A stretch of DNA of 64,000 nucleotides from the NCBI RefSeq assembly GCF_900107765.1, contig NZ_FNQY01000011.1, forward strand, positions 62,001 to 126,000, read 5' to 3'. The position numbers were made by a program, and so were the translations under genes. Under the pieces are notes generated by a model. It saw nothing but the letters and a program-made list of their open reading frames with translations. It was not told the DNA's origin and did no database searches. This document shows, in pieces, positions 1 to 8,561 of the stretch (positions are counted from its first letter, which is position 1; each line of letters starts with the position of its first letter). This DNA comes from Arachidicoccus rhizosphaerae (GTDB lineage Bacteria > Bacteroidota > Bacteroidia > Chitinophagales > Chitinophagaceae).

Positions 1-288
1 AGCTACGCTGCTTCCAAAGCAGGCATTATCGGCTTTACAAAATCCATCGCCCAGGAACTGGGCAGCAGAAATATCCGCTGCAATGCCATTGCACCCGGCT
101 TTATTGAGACCGACATGACACATTATCTGAAAGATAATCCCGCAGGAGAGGCCTATCTGAAAAGCATTCCTTTGGGCAGGTTCGGAAAGGCAGAGGAAAT
201 TGCCAATACCGCATTATTTTTAGGTTCGGATCTGAGCTCCTATATCACCGGGCAGGTCATCAGTGCCTGTGGCGGTATGCATATGTAA
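1..288 (+). CDS. fabG: 3-oxoacyl-ACP reductase-like SDR (C-terminal part)
   Basis: The window opens inside a short-chain dehydrogenase/reductase; the last 95 residues are present and the start lies to the left. The fragment begins at the catalytic YxxxK motif (S-Y-A-A-S-K, Tyr at residue 2 and Lys at residue 6 of the fragment). It continues with the SDR features NAIAPGFIETDM (cofactor loop) and the C-terminal ITGQVI segment followed by a Gly-Gly pair. This layout is typical of FabG, the NADPH-dependent beta-ketoacyl-ACP reductase of fatty acid synthesis. Other SDR reductases share these motifs, so the substrate is inferred. A rho-independent terminator follows directly. Confidence 0.75.
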   Translation, partial: SYAASKAGIIGFTKSIAQELGSRNIRCNAIAPGFIETDMTHYLKDNPAGEAYLKSIPLGRFGKAEEIANTALFLGSDLSSYITGQVISACGGMHM

Positions 289-294
289 TTTTTT

Positions 295-322
295 AAAATC
301 GGGCCCGTGCCCGATTTTTTTT
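295..322 (+). terminator. Rho-independent terminator after fabG-like gene
   Basis: The inverted repeat AAAATCGGGC / GCCCGATTTT with a 4-nt loop is followed by a run of T residues, 7 nt after the stop codon. Confidence 0.85.
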
Positions 323-346
323 ACCGGATTCTAATTTTTAGGCAAT

Positions 347-982
347 ATGGAAATCATCAGAAAAGTCTTGCAAAACAATAAGGATTGGGCAGAAAAGGTC
401 GCCCAAAGTGACCCGGAGTTTTTTAAGGACCTGGCAAAAGTGCAGAATCCGGAAATCCTCTGGATTGGCTGCAGCGATTCCAGAGTCCCGGCAGACCGGA
501 TTACAGGCACCATCCCGGGAGAGATCTTTGTACACCGTAATATTGCCAATCTCGTCATTCACACGGATGTCAACTTTTTAAGTGTGCTGGATTATGCAGT
601 CAGGCATCTGCATGTAAGGCACGTAGTGGTTTGCGGTCATTACGGCTGCGGCGGCGTGGGAGCCGCGCTCTCCAATCATAACGTTGACCTGGTGCTTAAT
701 ATGTGGCTTCGCCAGATAAAGGATGTGTACATGCTGTATGAACAGGAGCTCAGCGCCATCACGGATCCCACACAAAAGGCCAACAGGCTGGTTGAACTCA
801 ATGTCATTGAACAGGTAAAACACCTGGCCAAGACCTCCATTATCCAAAGAGCCTGGAAACATGAACAAATTCCTCATTTGCATGGCTGGGTATACGGACT
901 GGATAACGGTAAAATAAATACGATCTGCGAGATGCATCCCGGCGAAGCGCTGGATCCCATCTACCAATATGACGACCTGTAA
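347..982 (+). CDS. can: Beta-class carbonic anhydrase
   Basis: This 211-residue protein interconverts CO2 and bicarbonate in the cytoplasm. The beta-class zinc ligands are visible: Cys42 with the Asp44/Arg46 dyad in CSDSR, then His98 and Cys101 in VVCGHYGCGGV. Length and spacing match the plant/bacterial beta family. The start is the ATG at 347, 58 nt after the previous stop and downstream of that gene's terminator, so it probably has its own promoter. A hairpin with a T-run follows. The family and the reaction are secure. Confidence 0.95.
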   Translation: MEIIRKVLQNNKDWAEKVAQSDPEFFKDLAKVQNPEILWIGCSDSRVPADRITGTIPGEIFVHRNIANLVIHTDVNFLSVLDYAVRHLHVRHVVVCGHYGCGGVGAALSNHNVDLVLNMWLRQIKDVYMLYEQELSAITDPTQKANRLVELNVIEQVKHLAKTSIIQRAWKHEQIPHLHGWVYGLDNGKINTICEMHPGEALDPIYQYDDL

Positions 983-1007
983 TTCCTGATGGCATTTTTA
1001 AAATAAC

Positions 1008-1067
1008 AGTCCCCCTGCGCTGCCTATACATGCATGAGTATGATAGACAGGTAGAGGGACTTTTTTT
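1008..1067 (+). terminator. Terminator after carbonic anhydrase gene
   Basis: AGTCCCCCT pairs with AGAGGGACT (one mismatch) across a structured loop of about 40 nt and is followed by seven T residues. Confidence 0.7.
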
Positions 1068-1121
1068 GCCCTACATGCTCTTTTGCTGTCCTATGTGACC
1101 CTCTTTTATTTTGGTCACCCC

Positions 1122-1688
1122 TTAATACAATGGTGTCTGCGGTTCAGCCATATAGGTTTCCACCCAATGCATAAAATCGGAGAATGGGCCATGCATTTTA
1201 TTGGTGGCATCATCCAGCGTTGTATTATGCAGTAAGGACCCAACCTGTAACTCCGCAGGCAGCCTGGTTAATATAGCCATGCGCTGACTGGTCATATAAG
1301 ACTTGACTTCTTTGCCTGTCGCATTAGCGCCAATGGCGCTTTTAATTTCCAGTACTGCTTTTTGGGCGACGGCATATAAATGCTGCCGTATGACACTGGT
1401 CGCACACTTGGTATAATCAGCAATTCTTTTTTCCAGTTTTACCGGATACTTATGAAAAATAATCTCCAGCCAGGTCCTGTTCATTTTAGGCATTAAGAGC
1501 TTACCCGCATCCTGTTCTTCTCTGGTAAACTGGTAAATGCCGGCAAGCACAGAACTTACACAGGCCTGATCCAGTTTTTCCGGATGGAATGCATGATCTG
1601 AAGATTCACTGACCTGATGATTGGGGTTTTCTTTTTCCAGCCTGGCAAATGCCAGGTGGCGCTGTACGGATTCAATGAGATTTGCCAT
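1122..1688 (-). CDS. Conserved hypothetical protein, distantly DUF937/YidB-like
   Basis: I chose the ATG at 1688, giving 188 residues (MANLIESVQRHL...). An in-frame extension to 1736 would need a TTG start. No signal peptide or membrane segment is seen. The helical pattern and the stretch VKSYMTSQRMAILTRLPAEL followed by VGSLL recall the DUF937/YidB-like domain that precedes OmpA domains in many Bacteroidota proteins. That link is my inference from motif memory. The gene stands alone between convergent carbonic anhydrase and an upstream aminotransferase read in the same direction. No function can be given. Confidence 0.6.
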   Translation of the reverse strand: MANLIESVQRHLAFARLEKENPNHQVSESSDHAFHPEKLDQACVSSVLAGIYQFTREEQDAGKLLMPKMNRTWLEIIFHKYPVKLEKRIADYTKCATSVIRQHLYAVAQKAVLEIKSAIGANATGKEVKSYMTSQRMAILTRLPAELQVGSLLHNTTLDDATNKMHGPFSDFMHWVETYMAEPQTPLY

Positions 1689-1857
1689 AACATCTAGATT
1701 TAGCGTGAGAGCAAAATCGCTACTGTGAAAATACAATTTTCATAAGAAGCCGGGTGTTAACGGAGCGCCAAAACCTAACAATAGATAGTTTTTAACAGGA
1801 CACAAACAATGGAATATTGTATATTGATTGTCAACAATTTAAAACACACACGCTTCT

Positions 1858-3045
1858 TTAAACGCCTGCTTTTTCAATGGAAAGGAGGATTTTGTCACAA
1901 ACTTCTTCCAGCTGTTTTTCCGTGATAATCAAAGGCGGCCCGATTCTTAAGCCGGCAGGGTTAAATAAGAACCAGTCTGCTATTAAACCTGCCTGAATAC
2001 ACTGGTCAATGACTTTCTTATTGGTCTCAAAATCCGCAAATTCCAGACAGGCCCACAGACCGGCGGTGCGCAATTTTTTAATCGCCGGATGGCGAAGCTT
2101 GCTTTTAAGAACCTTTTCTTTGGCAGCCACCCCGGCTATATAGTCTCCTTCTAAAAGCACCTCTAGCGCCGCCAGACCGGCAGCGCAGCTGACCGGATGG
2201 CCCCCGAAGGTGGTGATATGACCCAGTACCGGGTTATAGGTCAGCTGACGCATCAGCTTTTTATCGGCGATAAAGGCGCCCAGCGGCATCCCTCCGCCTA
2301 AAGCCTTGGCCAGCAATAATATATCCGGCACAGTCCCGTACTTTTCAAAGGCAAATAAATGCCCGGTTCTGCCAAAACCGGCCTGGATTTCATCAAAAAT
2401 CAATAAGGTGCCCGTCCTGGTACATTTTTCTCTGATGGCCGTGATCCAGTCCGGATCCGGGCGGATAATACCCGCCTCCGCCTGTACGGTTTCCATAATC
2501 ACACAGGCCGTATCTTCATCAATGGCTTCGAGCGCCACGGGATCATTAAAGCGGTGATGGTAGATACCCGGCAATAAAGGCCTGAAACTCTGCCTGAAAT
2601 ATTCATCGCCGATCAGACTCAGGGCTCCCTGCGTGGAGCCGTGATAGCTATTATCAAAACAAATCATTTTACTGCGGCCGGTCACTCTTTTGGCCAGTTT
2701 CATAGCGCCTTCCACCGCCTCCGCGCCGCTATTGGTAAAATAAACACAGTTTAAAGAGTCCGGCAATAGGTCCGTTAATTTTTTAGCGTACCTGACCTGC
2801 GGGGTCTGGATAAATTCTCCATACACAATCAGGTGCATGTAGGCCGTGATCTGCTTTTCAATGGCAGCCAGCACCTGAGGGTGACCGTGCCCGATATTAC
2901 AGACACTAAAGCCGGAGATTAAATCCACATAGGCTTTACCGTCCACATCATACTGATAAATGCCTTTAGCGGATACCATCTCAAGACCCATGGGGGCGTC
3001 AGAGGTCTGGGCCACATGCTGTAAAAATAATGCTCTGTTATTCAT
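1858..3045 (-). CDS. Class III PLP-dependent aminotransferase (acetylornithine/ornithine type)
   Basis: This 395-residue fold-type I aminotransferase has the class III marks: NSGAEAVEGAMKLAK near 105-119, the cofactor aspartate Asp218 in LLIFDEIQAGFGRTG, and the Schiff-base lysine Lys247 in LLLAKALGGGMPLG. It is closest in pattern to acetylornithine, succinyldiaminopimelate and ornithine aminotransferases. No arginine-biosynthesis neighbours are present to decide between them, so the substrate stays open. The ATG at 3045 lacks a strong Shine-Dalgarno sequence. The next gene, rnhA, is divergent across 192 nt. Confidence 0.85.
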   Translation of the reverse strand: MNNRALFLQHVAQTSDAPMGLEMVSAKGIYQYDVDGKAYVDLISGFSVCNIGHGHPQVLAAIEKQITAYMHLIVYGEFIQTPQVRYAKKLTDLLPDSLNCVYFTNSGAEAVEGAMKLAKRVTGRSKMICFDNSYHGSTQGALSLIGDEYFRQSFRPLLPGIYHHRFNDPVALEAIDEDTACVIMETVQAEAGIIRPDPDWITAIREKCTRTGTLLIFDEIQAGFGRTGHLFAFEKYGTVPDILLLAKALGGGMPLGAFIADKKLMRQLTYNPVLGHITTFGGHPVSCAAGLAALEVLLEGDYIAGVAAKEKVLKSKLRHPAIKKLRTAGLWACLEFADFETNKKVIDQCIQAGLIADWFLFNPAGLRIGPPLIITEKQLEEVCDKILLSIEKAGV

Positions 3046-3222
3046 CTGCTTCTAATATATGTACGCAAGGGGGAGTCTTTTATGCTGTAATAAATCCTGC
3101 CCGCCCTTACCGGGTACAAAATTACAAATAGTTATCTCAGTTGTGGCAGCAAACTGTTAATTGCGGAAAAAGCCGTTCTGGTATTATTTCTCCCCAACAC
3201 AAAAAATAGCCCTGATATCTGC

Positions 3223-3230
3223 TATCTTCG
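3223..3230 (+). promoter_or_regulatory. Putative -7 element (TATCTTCG) for rnhA
   Basis: TATCTTCG fits the TAnnTTyG Bacteroidota -7 motif and lies only 7 nt before the rnhA ATG, so the transcript could be leaderless or nearly so. No TTTG is found at the usual upstream spacing. Confidence 0.4.
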
Positions 3231-3237
3231 CGCCCAT

Positions 3238-3717
3238 ATGGCAGAACTGATTATATACACAGACGGCGCGTCCAGGGGCAATCCCGGACCGGGAGGCTAT
3301 GGCATTGTGATGATGTTCGGACCGCATGTCAAGGAATTTTCTGCCGGATTCAGGAAGACCACCAATAACCGGATGGAGCTGTTAGCCGTTATTGTTGCCC
3401 TGGAATCGCTGACCAAAAGACAGATCCCCGTAAAAATATATACCGACAGCAAATACGTGGTGGACAGCGTGGAGAAAAAATGGCTGAATGGATGGCTCAG
3501 GACAAATTTCAGCGGAGGTAAGAAAAACAAAGACCTGTGGCTCAGATATGCAGCCATCTCCCGGGAATTTACCGTAAAGTTTCATTGGGTGAAGGGGCAC
3601 GCCGACAATCCTTATAATAACCGCTGTGATCTGCTGGCGACTCAGGCAGCGGATAATAAAGCAGCCCTTGGTATAGATCACGGCTATGAGGCGGAGGCGC
3701 CAAAATTAAACCTGTAA
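3238..3717 (+). CDS. rnhA: Ribonuclease HI
   Basis: This 159-residue RNase H type 1 degrades the RNA strand of RNA-DNA hybrids such as R-loops and Okazaki primers. The four catalytic acids of the fold are visible: Asp9 (IIYTDGASRGNPGPGG), Glu47 (NNRMELLAV), Asp70 (YTDSKYVVDS) and Asp131 (NNRCDLLA), with His121 in WVKGHADN. The basic-protrusion segment KKWLNGWLRTNFSGGKKNKD is present, so it is the E. coli-like form. The ATG at 3238 has no Shine-Dalgarno sequence but has a -7-like box just upstream. It is convergent with rsmI. Confidence 0.97.
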   Translation: MAELIIYTDGASRGNPGPGGYGIVMMFGPHVKEFSAGFRKTTNNRMELLAVIVALESLTKRQIPVKIYTDSKYVVDSVEKKWLNGWLRTNFSGGKKNKDLWLRYAAISREFTVKFHWVKGHADNPYNNRCDLLATQAADNKAALGIDHGYEAEAPKLNL

Positions 3718-3804
3718 GCCCTATTTTAAGACACAAAACCCCTATCTGCTGACAGCATCAGGATTTGCGGTCTTATCAGACCCGACGGGTAATAAAAAGT
3801 AAAG

Positions 3805-4470
3805 TCAGGATTTCCCCTGGACAATCAGAACGATTTCTCCTTTTACGCCGGCCTCCTGGTAGTGGGCATGCACCTCTAGCAGGCTTCCCCGGAAGGTTTC
3901 TTCATATAGCTTGCTGATTTCTCTACTCACACTGCAGGGCCGCTCGGCACCAAAATAACCGATCATCTCCTGCAGGGTCTTTACCAGCCGCATCGGGCTT
4001 TCGTAAAATACCATGGTCCTGGTTTCCTCCGCCAGTTGTTTCATTAAGGTCTGACGACCTTTTTTAAGCGGCAGAAAGCCTTCAAAACAAAAACGGTTAC
4101 AGGGAATACCGCTACTCACCAGGGCGGGCACAAAGGCCGTCGCGCCAGGCAGGGTCTCTACCCGGACACCTCTTTGTGCACAGGCACGTACGAGTAAAAA
4201 AGCAGGATCAGAAATACCGGGAGTGCCTGCATCGGTAATCAGTGCCATTTTTGTACCGGCAGCCAGCTGATCCACCAGGCGTTCCACAATCTTATGCTCA
4301 TTATGCATATGATAGGATACGGTCTGCTTCTGGATCCCATAGTGTTGCAGGAGTCTACCCGAGGTCCGGGTATCCTCACACAGGATAAGATCGCTTGCCT
4401 GCAGCACTTCAATGCTGCGCAGCGTCATATCCTTTAGGTTTCCAACAGGGGTAGGTACGATATAAAGCAT
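3805..4470 (-). CDS. rsmI: 16S rRNA 2'-O-ribose C1402 methyltransferase
   Basis: The protein is 221 residues from the ATG at 4470 (MLYIVPTPVGNLKDMT); a TTG two codons earlier is less likely. It belongs to the tetrapyrrole methylase fold. Diagnostic segments are the N-terminal IVPTPVGNL, the SAM-binding region ALITDAGTPGISDPA, and LPGATAFVPALVSSGIP. It methylates the ribose of C1402 in the ribosomal P site. The length is typical of the short Bacteroidota form, without the C-terminal extension of E. coli RsmI. It lies 40 nt downstream of purS and may be co-transcribed with it. Confidence 0.95.
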   Translation of the reverse strand: MLYIVPTPVGNLKDMTLRSIEVLQASDLILCEDTRTSGRLLQHYGIQKQTVSYHMHNEHKIVERLVDQLAAGTKMALITDAGTPGISDPAFLLVRACAQRGVRVETLPGATAFVPALVSSGIPCNRFCFEGFLPLKKGRQTLMKQLAEETRTMVFYESPMRLVKTLQEMIGYFGAERPCSVSREISKLYEETFRGSLLEVHAHYQEAGVKGEIVLIVQGKS

Positions 4471-4510
4471 AATCAACCAATGCTAATGGAGATAAGATGG
4501 CCGTGCCATC

Positions 4511-4759
4511 TTATCCAACCACCTCAATTTCAAAGAATTCCATTACAGGATTGGCTAAGAGCTTAGTGGCAGTCGTTTCAGCAATCTGCTTTGCCGCTTC
4601 AGCTGACTCCGCTTCGATTTCCAGGGTGATATGCTTACCGATACGGATATCATTGACACTTTTGATCCCCAGGTTCACCAGGCCGCCCATGACGGCTTTA
4701 CCCTGCGGGTCCAATAAATCCTTTAAAGGCATAACATTTATCTGTACATGATAGGTCAT
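4511..4759 (-). CDS. purS: Phosphoribosylformylglycinamidine synthase subunit PurS
   Basis: This 82-residue protein starts at the ATG at 4759 (MTYHVQINVMPLKDLLDPQG). It is the small structural subunit that joins PurL and PurQ in the FGAM synthase complex of purine synthesis. The PurS pattern is clear: an N-terminal beta strand, LLDPQGKAVMGGLVNLGI, IRIGKHITLEI, and LANPVMEFFEIEV at the end. purL and purQ are not in the window, so the complex is encoded at separate loci. A TACCTTTG -7-like box lies about 26 nt upstream. Confidence 0.93.
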   Translation of the reverse strand: MTYHVQINVMPLKDLLDPQGKAVMGGLVNLGIKSVNDIRIGKHITLEIEAESAEAAKQIAETTATKLLANPVMEFFEIEVVG

Positions 4760-4846
4760 AACTAACAAAATTTTGAAGGGCAAAGGTAATTTAAAAAATC
4801 GCTTTATGGATGCCTGCCGCCCTTAATTATTATATGGGCGGAGCCG

Positions 4847-5698
4847 TCACCCCTGCTCCCGGTGCACCCGTGCGGGGGAAAAAGCCGGCAGACAGACACT
4901 CCAGTATTCACAGGGCTCTTTAAAAGGATTGCTATAACGGACTTTGGCCCCTTTGGAGACCCACAGGCTCTGCCCGGCCTCGAGCGTCAGCACCTCATCA
5001 TTTACCGCTACCTGCTTTTTACCCGAGCTGACCAGGGTCCATTCATCAAATTCAGGCCACTGGGCAGGCTCTGACCAGCCGGCGGGAGCTACCATATGGG
5101 CGATGCTGATATCCGTCCTTCTGGTAGAAGCGCCGCCAAAATGCTCCTCGATAAGTTTGCCGTCCGTTGTGGGCACCCTAAAAGGAGTTGTCTGCAGAAA
5201 ATAAGCCGCCGGTTGTTTGGATCCGCCATCAATAGGCGGCCGGTTTTGTAAGATCAGCCGGATAACCGCCTGATCAATAGGTAAAGACATCAGGTTTTCA
5301 TCCAGATCCTGCCAGCTGACCCACCGAAATGACTCGGTGTCCCTTTCTGGAGCGCGCAGCTCCGCCCCTTCAAAATCAAAAGGTTTTGTATGGGTTTTTA
5401 ATCCTGTAATGTCCTGATCCGGGCAGTGTACCCAGTAATAAATAGAGATGATCTGCTGAGCAGCACTAAAGGCCGACATCTGGTAAAAATCCGTGGTATA
5501 CAGATGCGCTCCGATCTGCACATCCAGGCCTGTCTCTTCTTTAAATTCTCTTTTCAGACAATCCCTGGTGCCCTCCCCCAGTTCCAGACCGCCACCGGGT
5601 AGTTTGGTATAAAAAGCGCCTTTGATATATTCGTCACTCACCAGCAGTCTGCCCTGATGGATTAAGACGCCGTATACTCTGACATTAAATTCGTTCAT
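4847..5698 (-). CDS. Nudix hydrolase fused to a C-terminal cupin domain
   Basis: The protein is 283 residues from the ATG at 5698, which has AGGAAAG 5-6 nt upstream; a longer GTG start at 5755 is possible but less likely. Residues 1-160 form a Nudix fold with a complete Nudix box (GGLELGEGTRDCLKREFKEE), so hydrolysis of a nucleoside diphosphate-linked substrate is expected. Residues about 185-275 form a cupin-like beta-barrel (IAHMVAPAGWSEPAQWPEFDEW ... VSKGAKVRYSNPFKEPCEYW). Similar cupins occur as stand-alone proteins in Bacteroidota, so this is a fusion. It follows the SPFH gene by 58 nt, probably in one transcript. The substrate is unknown. Confidence 0.85.
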   Translation of the reverse strand: MNEFNVRVYGVLIHQGRLLVSDEYIKGAFYTKLPGGGLELGEGTRDCLKREFKEETGLDVQIGAHLYTTDFYQMSAFSAAQQIISIYYWVHCPDQDITGLKTHTKPFDFEGAELRAPERDTESFRWVSWQDLDENLMSLPIDQAVIRLILQNRPPIDGGSKQPAAYFLQTTPFRVPTTDGKLIEEHFGGASTRRTDISIAHMVAPAGWSEPAQWPEFDEWTLVSSGKKQVAVNDEVLTLEAGQSLWVSKGAKVRYSNPFKEPCEYWSVCLPAFSPARVHREQG

Positions 5699-5756
5699 TT
5701 TTCTTTCCTGTTGCTTTAACTGCGGCTGCAGTAGTATTTGTTTTAACCTGGGCACA

Positions 5757-6770
5757 TTAAGGGTGAACCGGAGGCGGATTCTGACTAAAGCCCGGATTGC
5801 CGGAAGGGCCTTTTATCCTTGCCCCGGAGCCGGATGAGGGCCCGCCGGGCACCTGCTGCTCATGCATATGCATCATGGCCATCAGTTCTTTCATGGTTCT
5901 TTGCATCCCATCGGCACTCCCGTCTAAAAAGATAATATTCCCCTTACCGTATTCCGCAAAATTCTGGATGGCTTCCGTCCACATGCTGAACAGGATTACA
6001 TTGGTATCCAGATTCGCCTGTTTCATTTGTTCGGCCGCGTCACTCATCCCACGGGCTACTTCCTCCCTAAAAAGCGCCACCCCCTGACCTCTTAATTTGG
6101 CGGCTTCTCTTTCTGCCTCGGCAGAAATTTTAATGGCATTCCCGTCTGCTTCCGCCGCCTTGGTCTTGGTAATTAAAAGCGCCTGACCTTCATTTTCTGC
6201 CGCAGCCTTCAGGTTATTGCTGGCCACGACCTTACTCATGGACTCCATGATCACTTTATCGAAGGTGATATCATTGATCTGCAGATCCAGTAAATGATAG
6301 CCCCATTCCTCCAGCACCTGATCCACTTCCAGTTTGACTGAGCCTACAATATCCCTGCGCAGCGCCAGAATCTCTGCCTGCTTCTTGGTGGCTACATAGG
6401 AGCGGACATTCCCCTCAATGGTTCTGACCAGGGCCTGCATCAGCTCCCGGTCATTAATAAACTTAAAAGCCACTTTCTGGATGGTCTCCGCATCGGCACT
6501 CATAACGGCGTACAGTAACATGGTCTTAAAATACACGTTCGCCTGATCAGAGGTGACCGCCTGGAACTCCATTTCAATAGAGCGGTTCTGGATACTGATC
6601 CTTTTATAGATTCTCTCCAGTAGCGGGATTTTAAAGTTAAGGCCCGCCGGTAAAATGCGCCGGTATTTGCCAAACATGGTTACAACAGCAATCGATCCTT
6701 GGTTTACACTGACAAGCCCGCTTAAAATAATGATTAACAGTACTACCAGTACAACATAAAGTGGTATCAT
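5757..6770 (-). CDS. SPFH/Band 7 domain membrane protein (stomatin-like)
   Basis: This 337-residue protein has one N-terminal membrane helix (residues 3-21). A Band 7/SPFH domain follows (about 22-200; GSIAVVTMFGKYRRILPAGLNF is the typical opening), then an Ala/Glu/Lys-rich coiled region (about 200-250) and a Pro/Gly-rich tail. Proteins of this class form membrane microdomain scaffolds and often pair with NfeD proteases, but no NfeD gene is nearby. It is divergent from ispD across 35 nt and upstream of the Nudix-cupin gene. The family is certain; the role is unknown. Confidence 0.88.
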   Translation of the reverse strand: MIPLYVVLVVLLIIILSGLVSVNQGSIAVVTMFGKYRRILPAGLNFKIPLLERIYKRISIQNRSIEMEFQAVTSDQANVYFKTMLLYAVMSADAETIQKVAFKFINDRELMQALVRTIEGNVRSYVATKKQAEILALRRDIVGSVKLEVDQVLEEWGYHLLDLQINDITFDKVIMESMSKVVASNNLKAAAENEGQALLITKTKAAEADGNAIKISAEAEREAAKLRGQGVALFREEVARGMSDAAEQMKQANLDTNVILFSMWTEAIQNFAEYGKGNIIFLDGSADGMQRTMKELMAMMHMHEQQVPGGPSSGSGARIKGPSGNPGFSQNPPPVHP

Positions 6771-6793
6771 CGTATTTTTTTCTGAAAGTTAGG

Positions 6794-6801
6794 TACTTTT
6801 G
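6794..6801 (+). promoter_or_regulatory. Putative -7 element (TACTTTTG) for ispD
   Basis: A perfect TAnnTTTG match ends 4 nt before the ispD ATG at 6806, and no Shine-Dalgarno sequence is present. If used, transcription would begin at or next to the start codon. Confidence 0.5.
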
Positions 6802-6805
6802 ACCT

Positions 6806-7510
6806 ATGGACAAAATTGCGATTATCGTGGCGGCCGGCTCCGGTACCAGAATGGGCTCAGATATCCCCAAACAGTTTTTGCCCCTCAAGGGCAAAGCTGT
6901 TATTTTACATACCATCGAGGCCTTTATTAAAGCGGTGCCGGGTATTCAGATACGTCTGGTATTGCCGCCTTCCATGGTGGCATATGGTCAAAGCCTGATA
7001 GAGGGAATGCCGTATCAGGGCCAGGTAACCCTGATTAACGGAGGCAATAGCAGGTTCAGTTCTGTAGCCAGCGGCCTTGCCAGCGTCCCGGAAAACAGCC
7101 TGGTGGCTATCCATGACGGCGTACGTTGCCTGATTACGCCGGCGCTGATAAACCGCTGCTTTGAGGCAGCGCAGGCTTTCGGGTCGGCCATTCCTGTGAC
7201 CCCTGTCACAGACAGCCTGAGAGAAGTTTCCGTGGAGGGTAATCATCCAACAGATGCCGTTTCCAAAGCCCTGGACAGAGTGAACATCAGACTTGTCCAG
7301 ACGCCGCAGACTTTTAAAACCAGTCTGATTCAGGCGGCCTTCAGCCAACAGGAGCAGCCGGGATTTACCGATGAGGCTTCCGTGGCAGAAGCTGCCGGTA
7401 AGCAGGTACATTTAGTGGAAGGGGACCCGGAAAACATTAAGATTACCAGACCCGTTGATCTGATACTTGCCGCTGCCATACTGGATCAGAGAACAGCGCA
7501 GGATAATTAA
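6806..7510 (+). CDS. ispD: 2-C-methyl-D-erythritol 4-phosphate cytidylyltransferase
   Basis: This 234-residue enzyme of the MEP isoprenoid pathway transfers CMP to methylerythritol phosphate. It has the nucleotidyltransferase signature VAAGSGTRMGSDIPKQFLPL, with Arg15 and Lys22 positioned for catalysis, then HDGVRCLITPALI, the VQTPQTFK segment, TDEASVAE, and the C-terminal VEGDPENIKITRP. All of these are diagnostic for IspD. It is monocistronic, between a divergent SPFH gene and a convergent FemAB-like gene. Confidence 0.96.
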   Translation: MDKIAIIVAAGSGTRMGSDIPKQFLPLKGKAVILHTIEAFIKAVPGIQIRLVLPPSMVAYGQSLIEGMPYQGQVTLINGGNSRFSSVASGLASVPENSLVAIHDGVRCLITPALINRCFEAAQAFGSAIPVTPVTDSLREVSVEGNHPTDAVSKALDRVNIRLVQTPQTFKTSLIQAAFSQQEQPGFTDEASVAEAAGKQVHLVEGDPENIKITRPVDLILAAAILDQRTAQDN

Positions 7511-7565
7511 ATCAGCATTAAATCCGTAAGCCTGCTTAACTACTCAGCAGTAAAACAAAGAAATT

Positions 7566-8540
7566 TTATTTTTTCAGCCGTTGTAAAGGCCAGGGTAAGT
7601 GATTAAAATGATACAGATAATATGGACGGTTGACGGCCCCGAAACTTTCAATAAAAGTCTGTACGCCGCTCAGCGCGGAACCCATAAAATCAAAGATCAA
7701 AGGCTGCCCCCCGTATGTTTCCATTAAATAATCCAGGGCAAAAACAGTGGCCTGTTGCTTTCTGCCTTCCGGAGTGGCAGCTGTCATAAATTTATAAATA
7801 CGGCTGTCGTCTTTTGCGTAAATACCTCTCAAAAGCACTTCTTTACTATCTGAGCGCTGTACCTGATATCCCTTAAAATGCGCTTTTCCAAAAGCCGTTT
7901 CCAGCAGTTGTAGACATCTTTTAAAATCTGTTGGCAGTTGGATATCTTCTTTATCCTTTAAAAGTTCTGCGTAGGCCGTTACCGCCTGCCGCGCTTCAAG
8001 CGGAGAGACCCTTAACAGCGCCTGTTTTTTTATCCGGCTTAATCGACTTTTCACCGTGCGGTGATAGCCTGCCATTATTTTATCATAGCCCTGTTCCAGA
8101 TCAATTTCATAATTAGGCGCCGCCTTCAGGGCGCCGCCATACAGAGATTGTTTTTGCTTCGTTGCATCCGGGAAGAAAACACCGTTGTGATGATTAAAAC
8201 AGATATCTCCATATCTTATAAACCGGTGAAGGGTTTTAAAAATTTCTTTGCTGAATGCGTCCCTCCGCTTTTGATCCGGCAGTTCCAGGGCAAGAGGATC
8301 TCCCATCAGTCCCAGCTGGCGGACAAATGCGGGTGCACATACATAACGAATCCCGAACTTTGACCGGATAATCAAGGGCATCACGGCCCGGTAGTCACCC
8401 ACAACCAGACCGCTCCAGCCGGGAGTCATCTGCTGCAGGTATTCATAAAAGGCAAACAGACTTCCTCCCTTAGATGTGCGAACCCTGTGGTTCCATTTGT
8501 CTTTGTCAATATCCCCTGAAGAAATTATCCTGATATCCAT
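7566..8540 (-). CDS. FemAB/GNAT-like acyltransferase, conserved Bacteroidota family
   Basis: This 324-residue protein is predicted cytoplasmic. The opening (GWSGLVVGDYRAVMPLIIRSKFGIRYV) and the segment YHRTVKSRLSRIKKQALLRV fit a FemAB-type tandem GNAT fold. Relatives add amino acids to peptidoglycan precursors or acylate other substrates; nothing here identifies the acceptor. It starts 21 nt after the outer-membrane protein gene encoded upstream on the same strand, so the two are probably one transcript. It converges on ispD. Confidence 0.65.
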   Translation of the reverse strand: MDIRIISSGDIDKDKWNHRVRTSKGGSLFAFYEYLQQMTPGWSGLVVGDYRAVMPLIIRSKFGIRYVCAPAFVRQLGLMGDPLALELPDQKRRDAFSKEIFKTLHRFIRYGDICFNHHNGVFFPDATKQKQSLYGGALKAAPNYEIDLEQGYDKIMAGYHRTVKSRLSRIKKQALLRVSPLEARQAVTAYAELLKDKEDIQLPTDFKRCLQLLETAFGKAHFKGYQVQRSDSKEVLLRGIYAKDDSRIYKFMTAATPEGRKQQATVFALDYLMETYGGQPLIFDFMGSALSGVQTFIESFGAVNRPYYLYHFNHLPWPLQRLKK

Positions 8541-8561
8541 CTGTTACTGCTTTGAGCGGCA

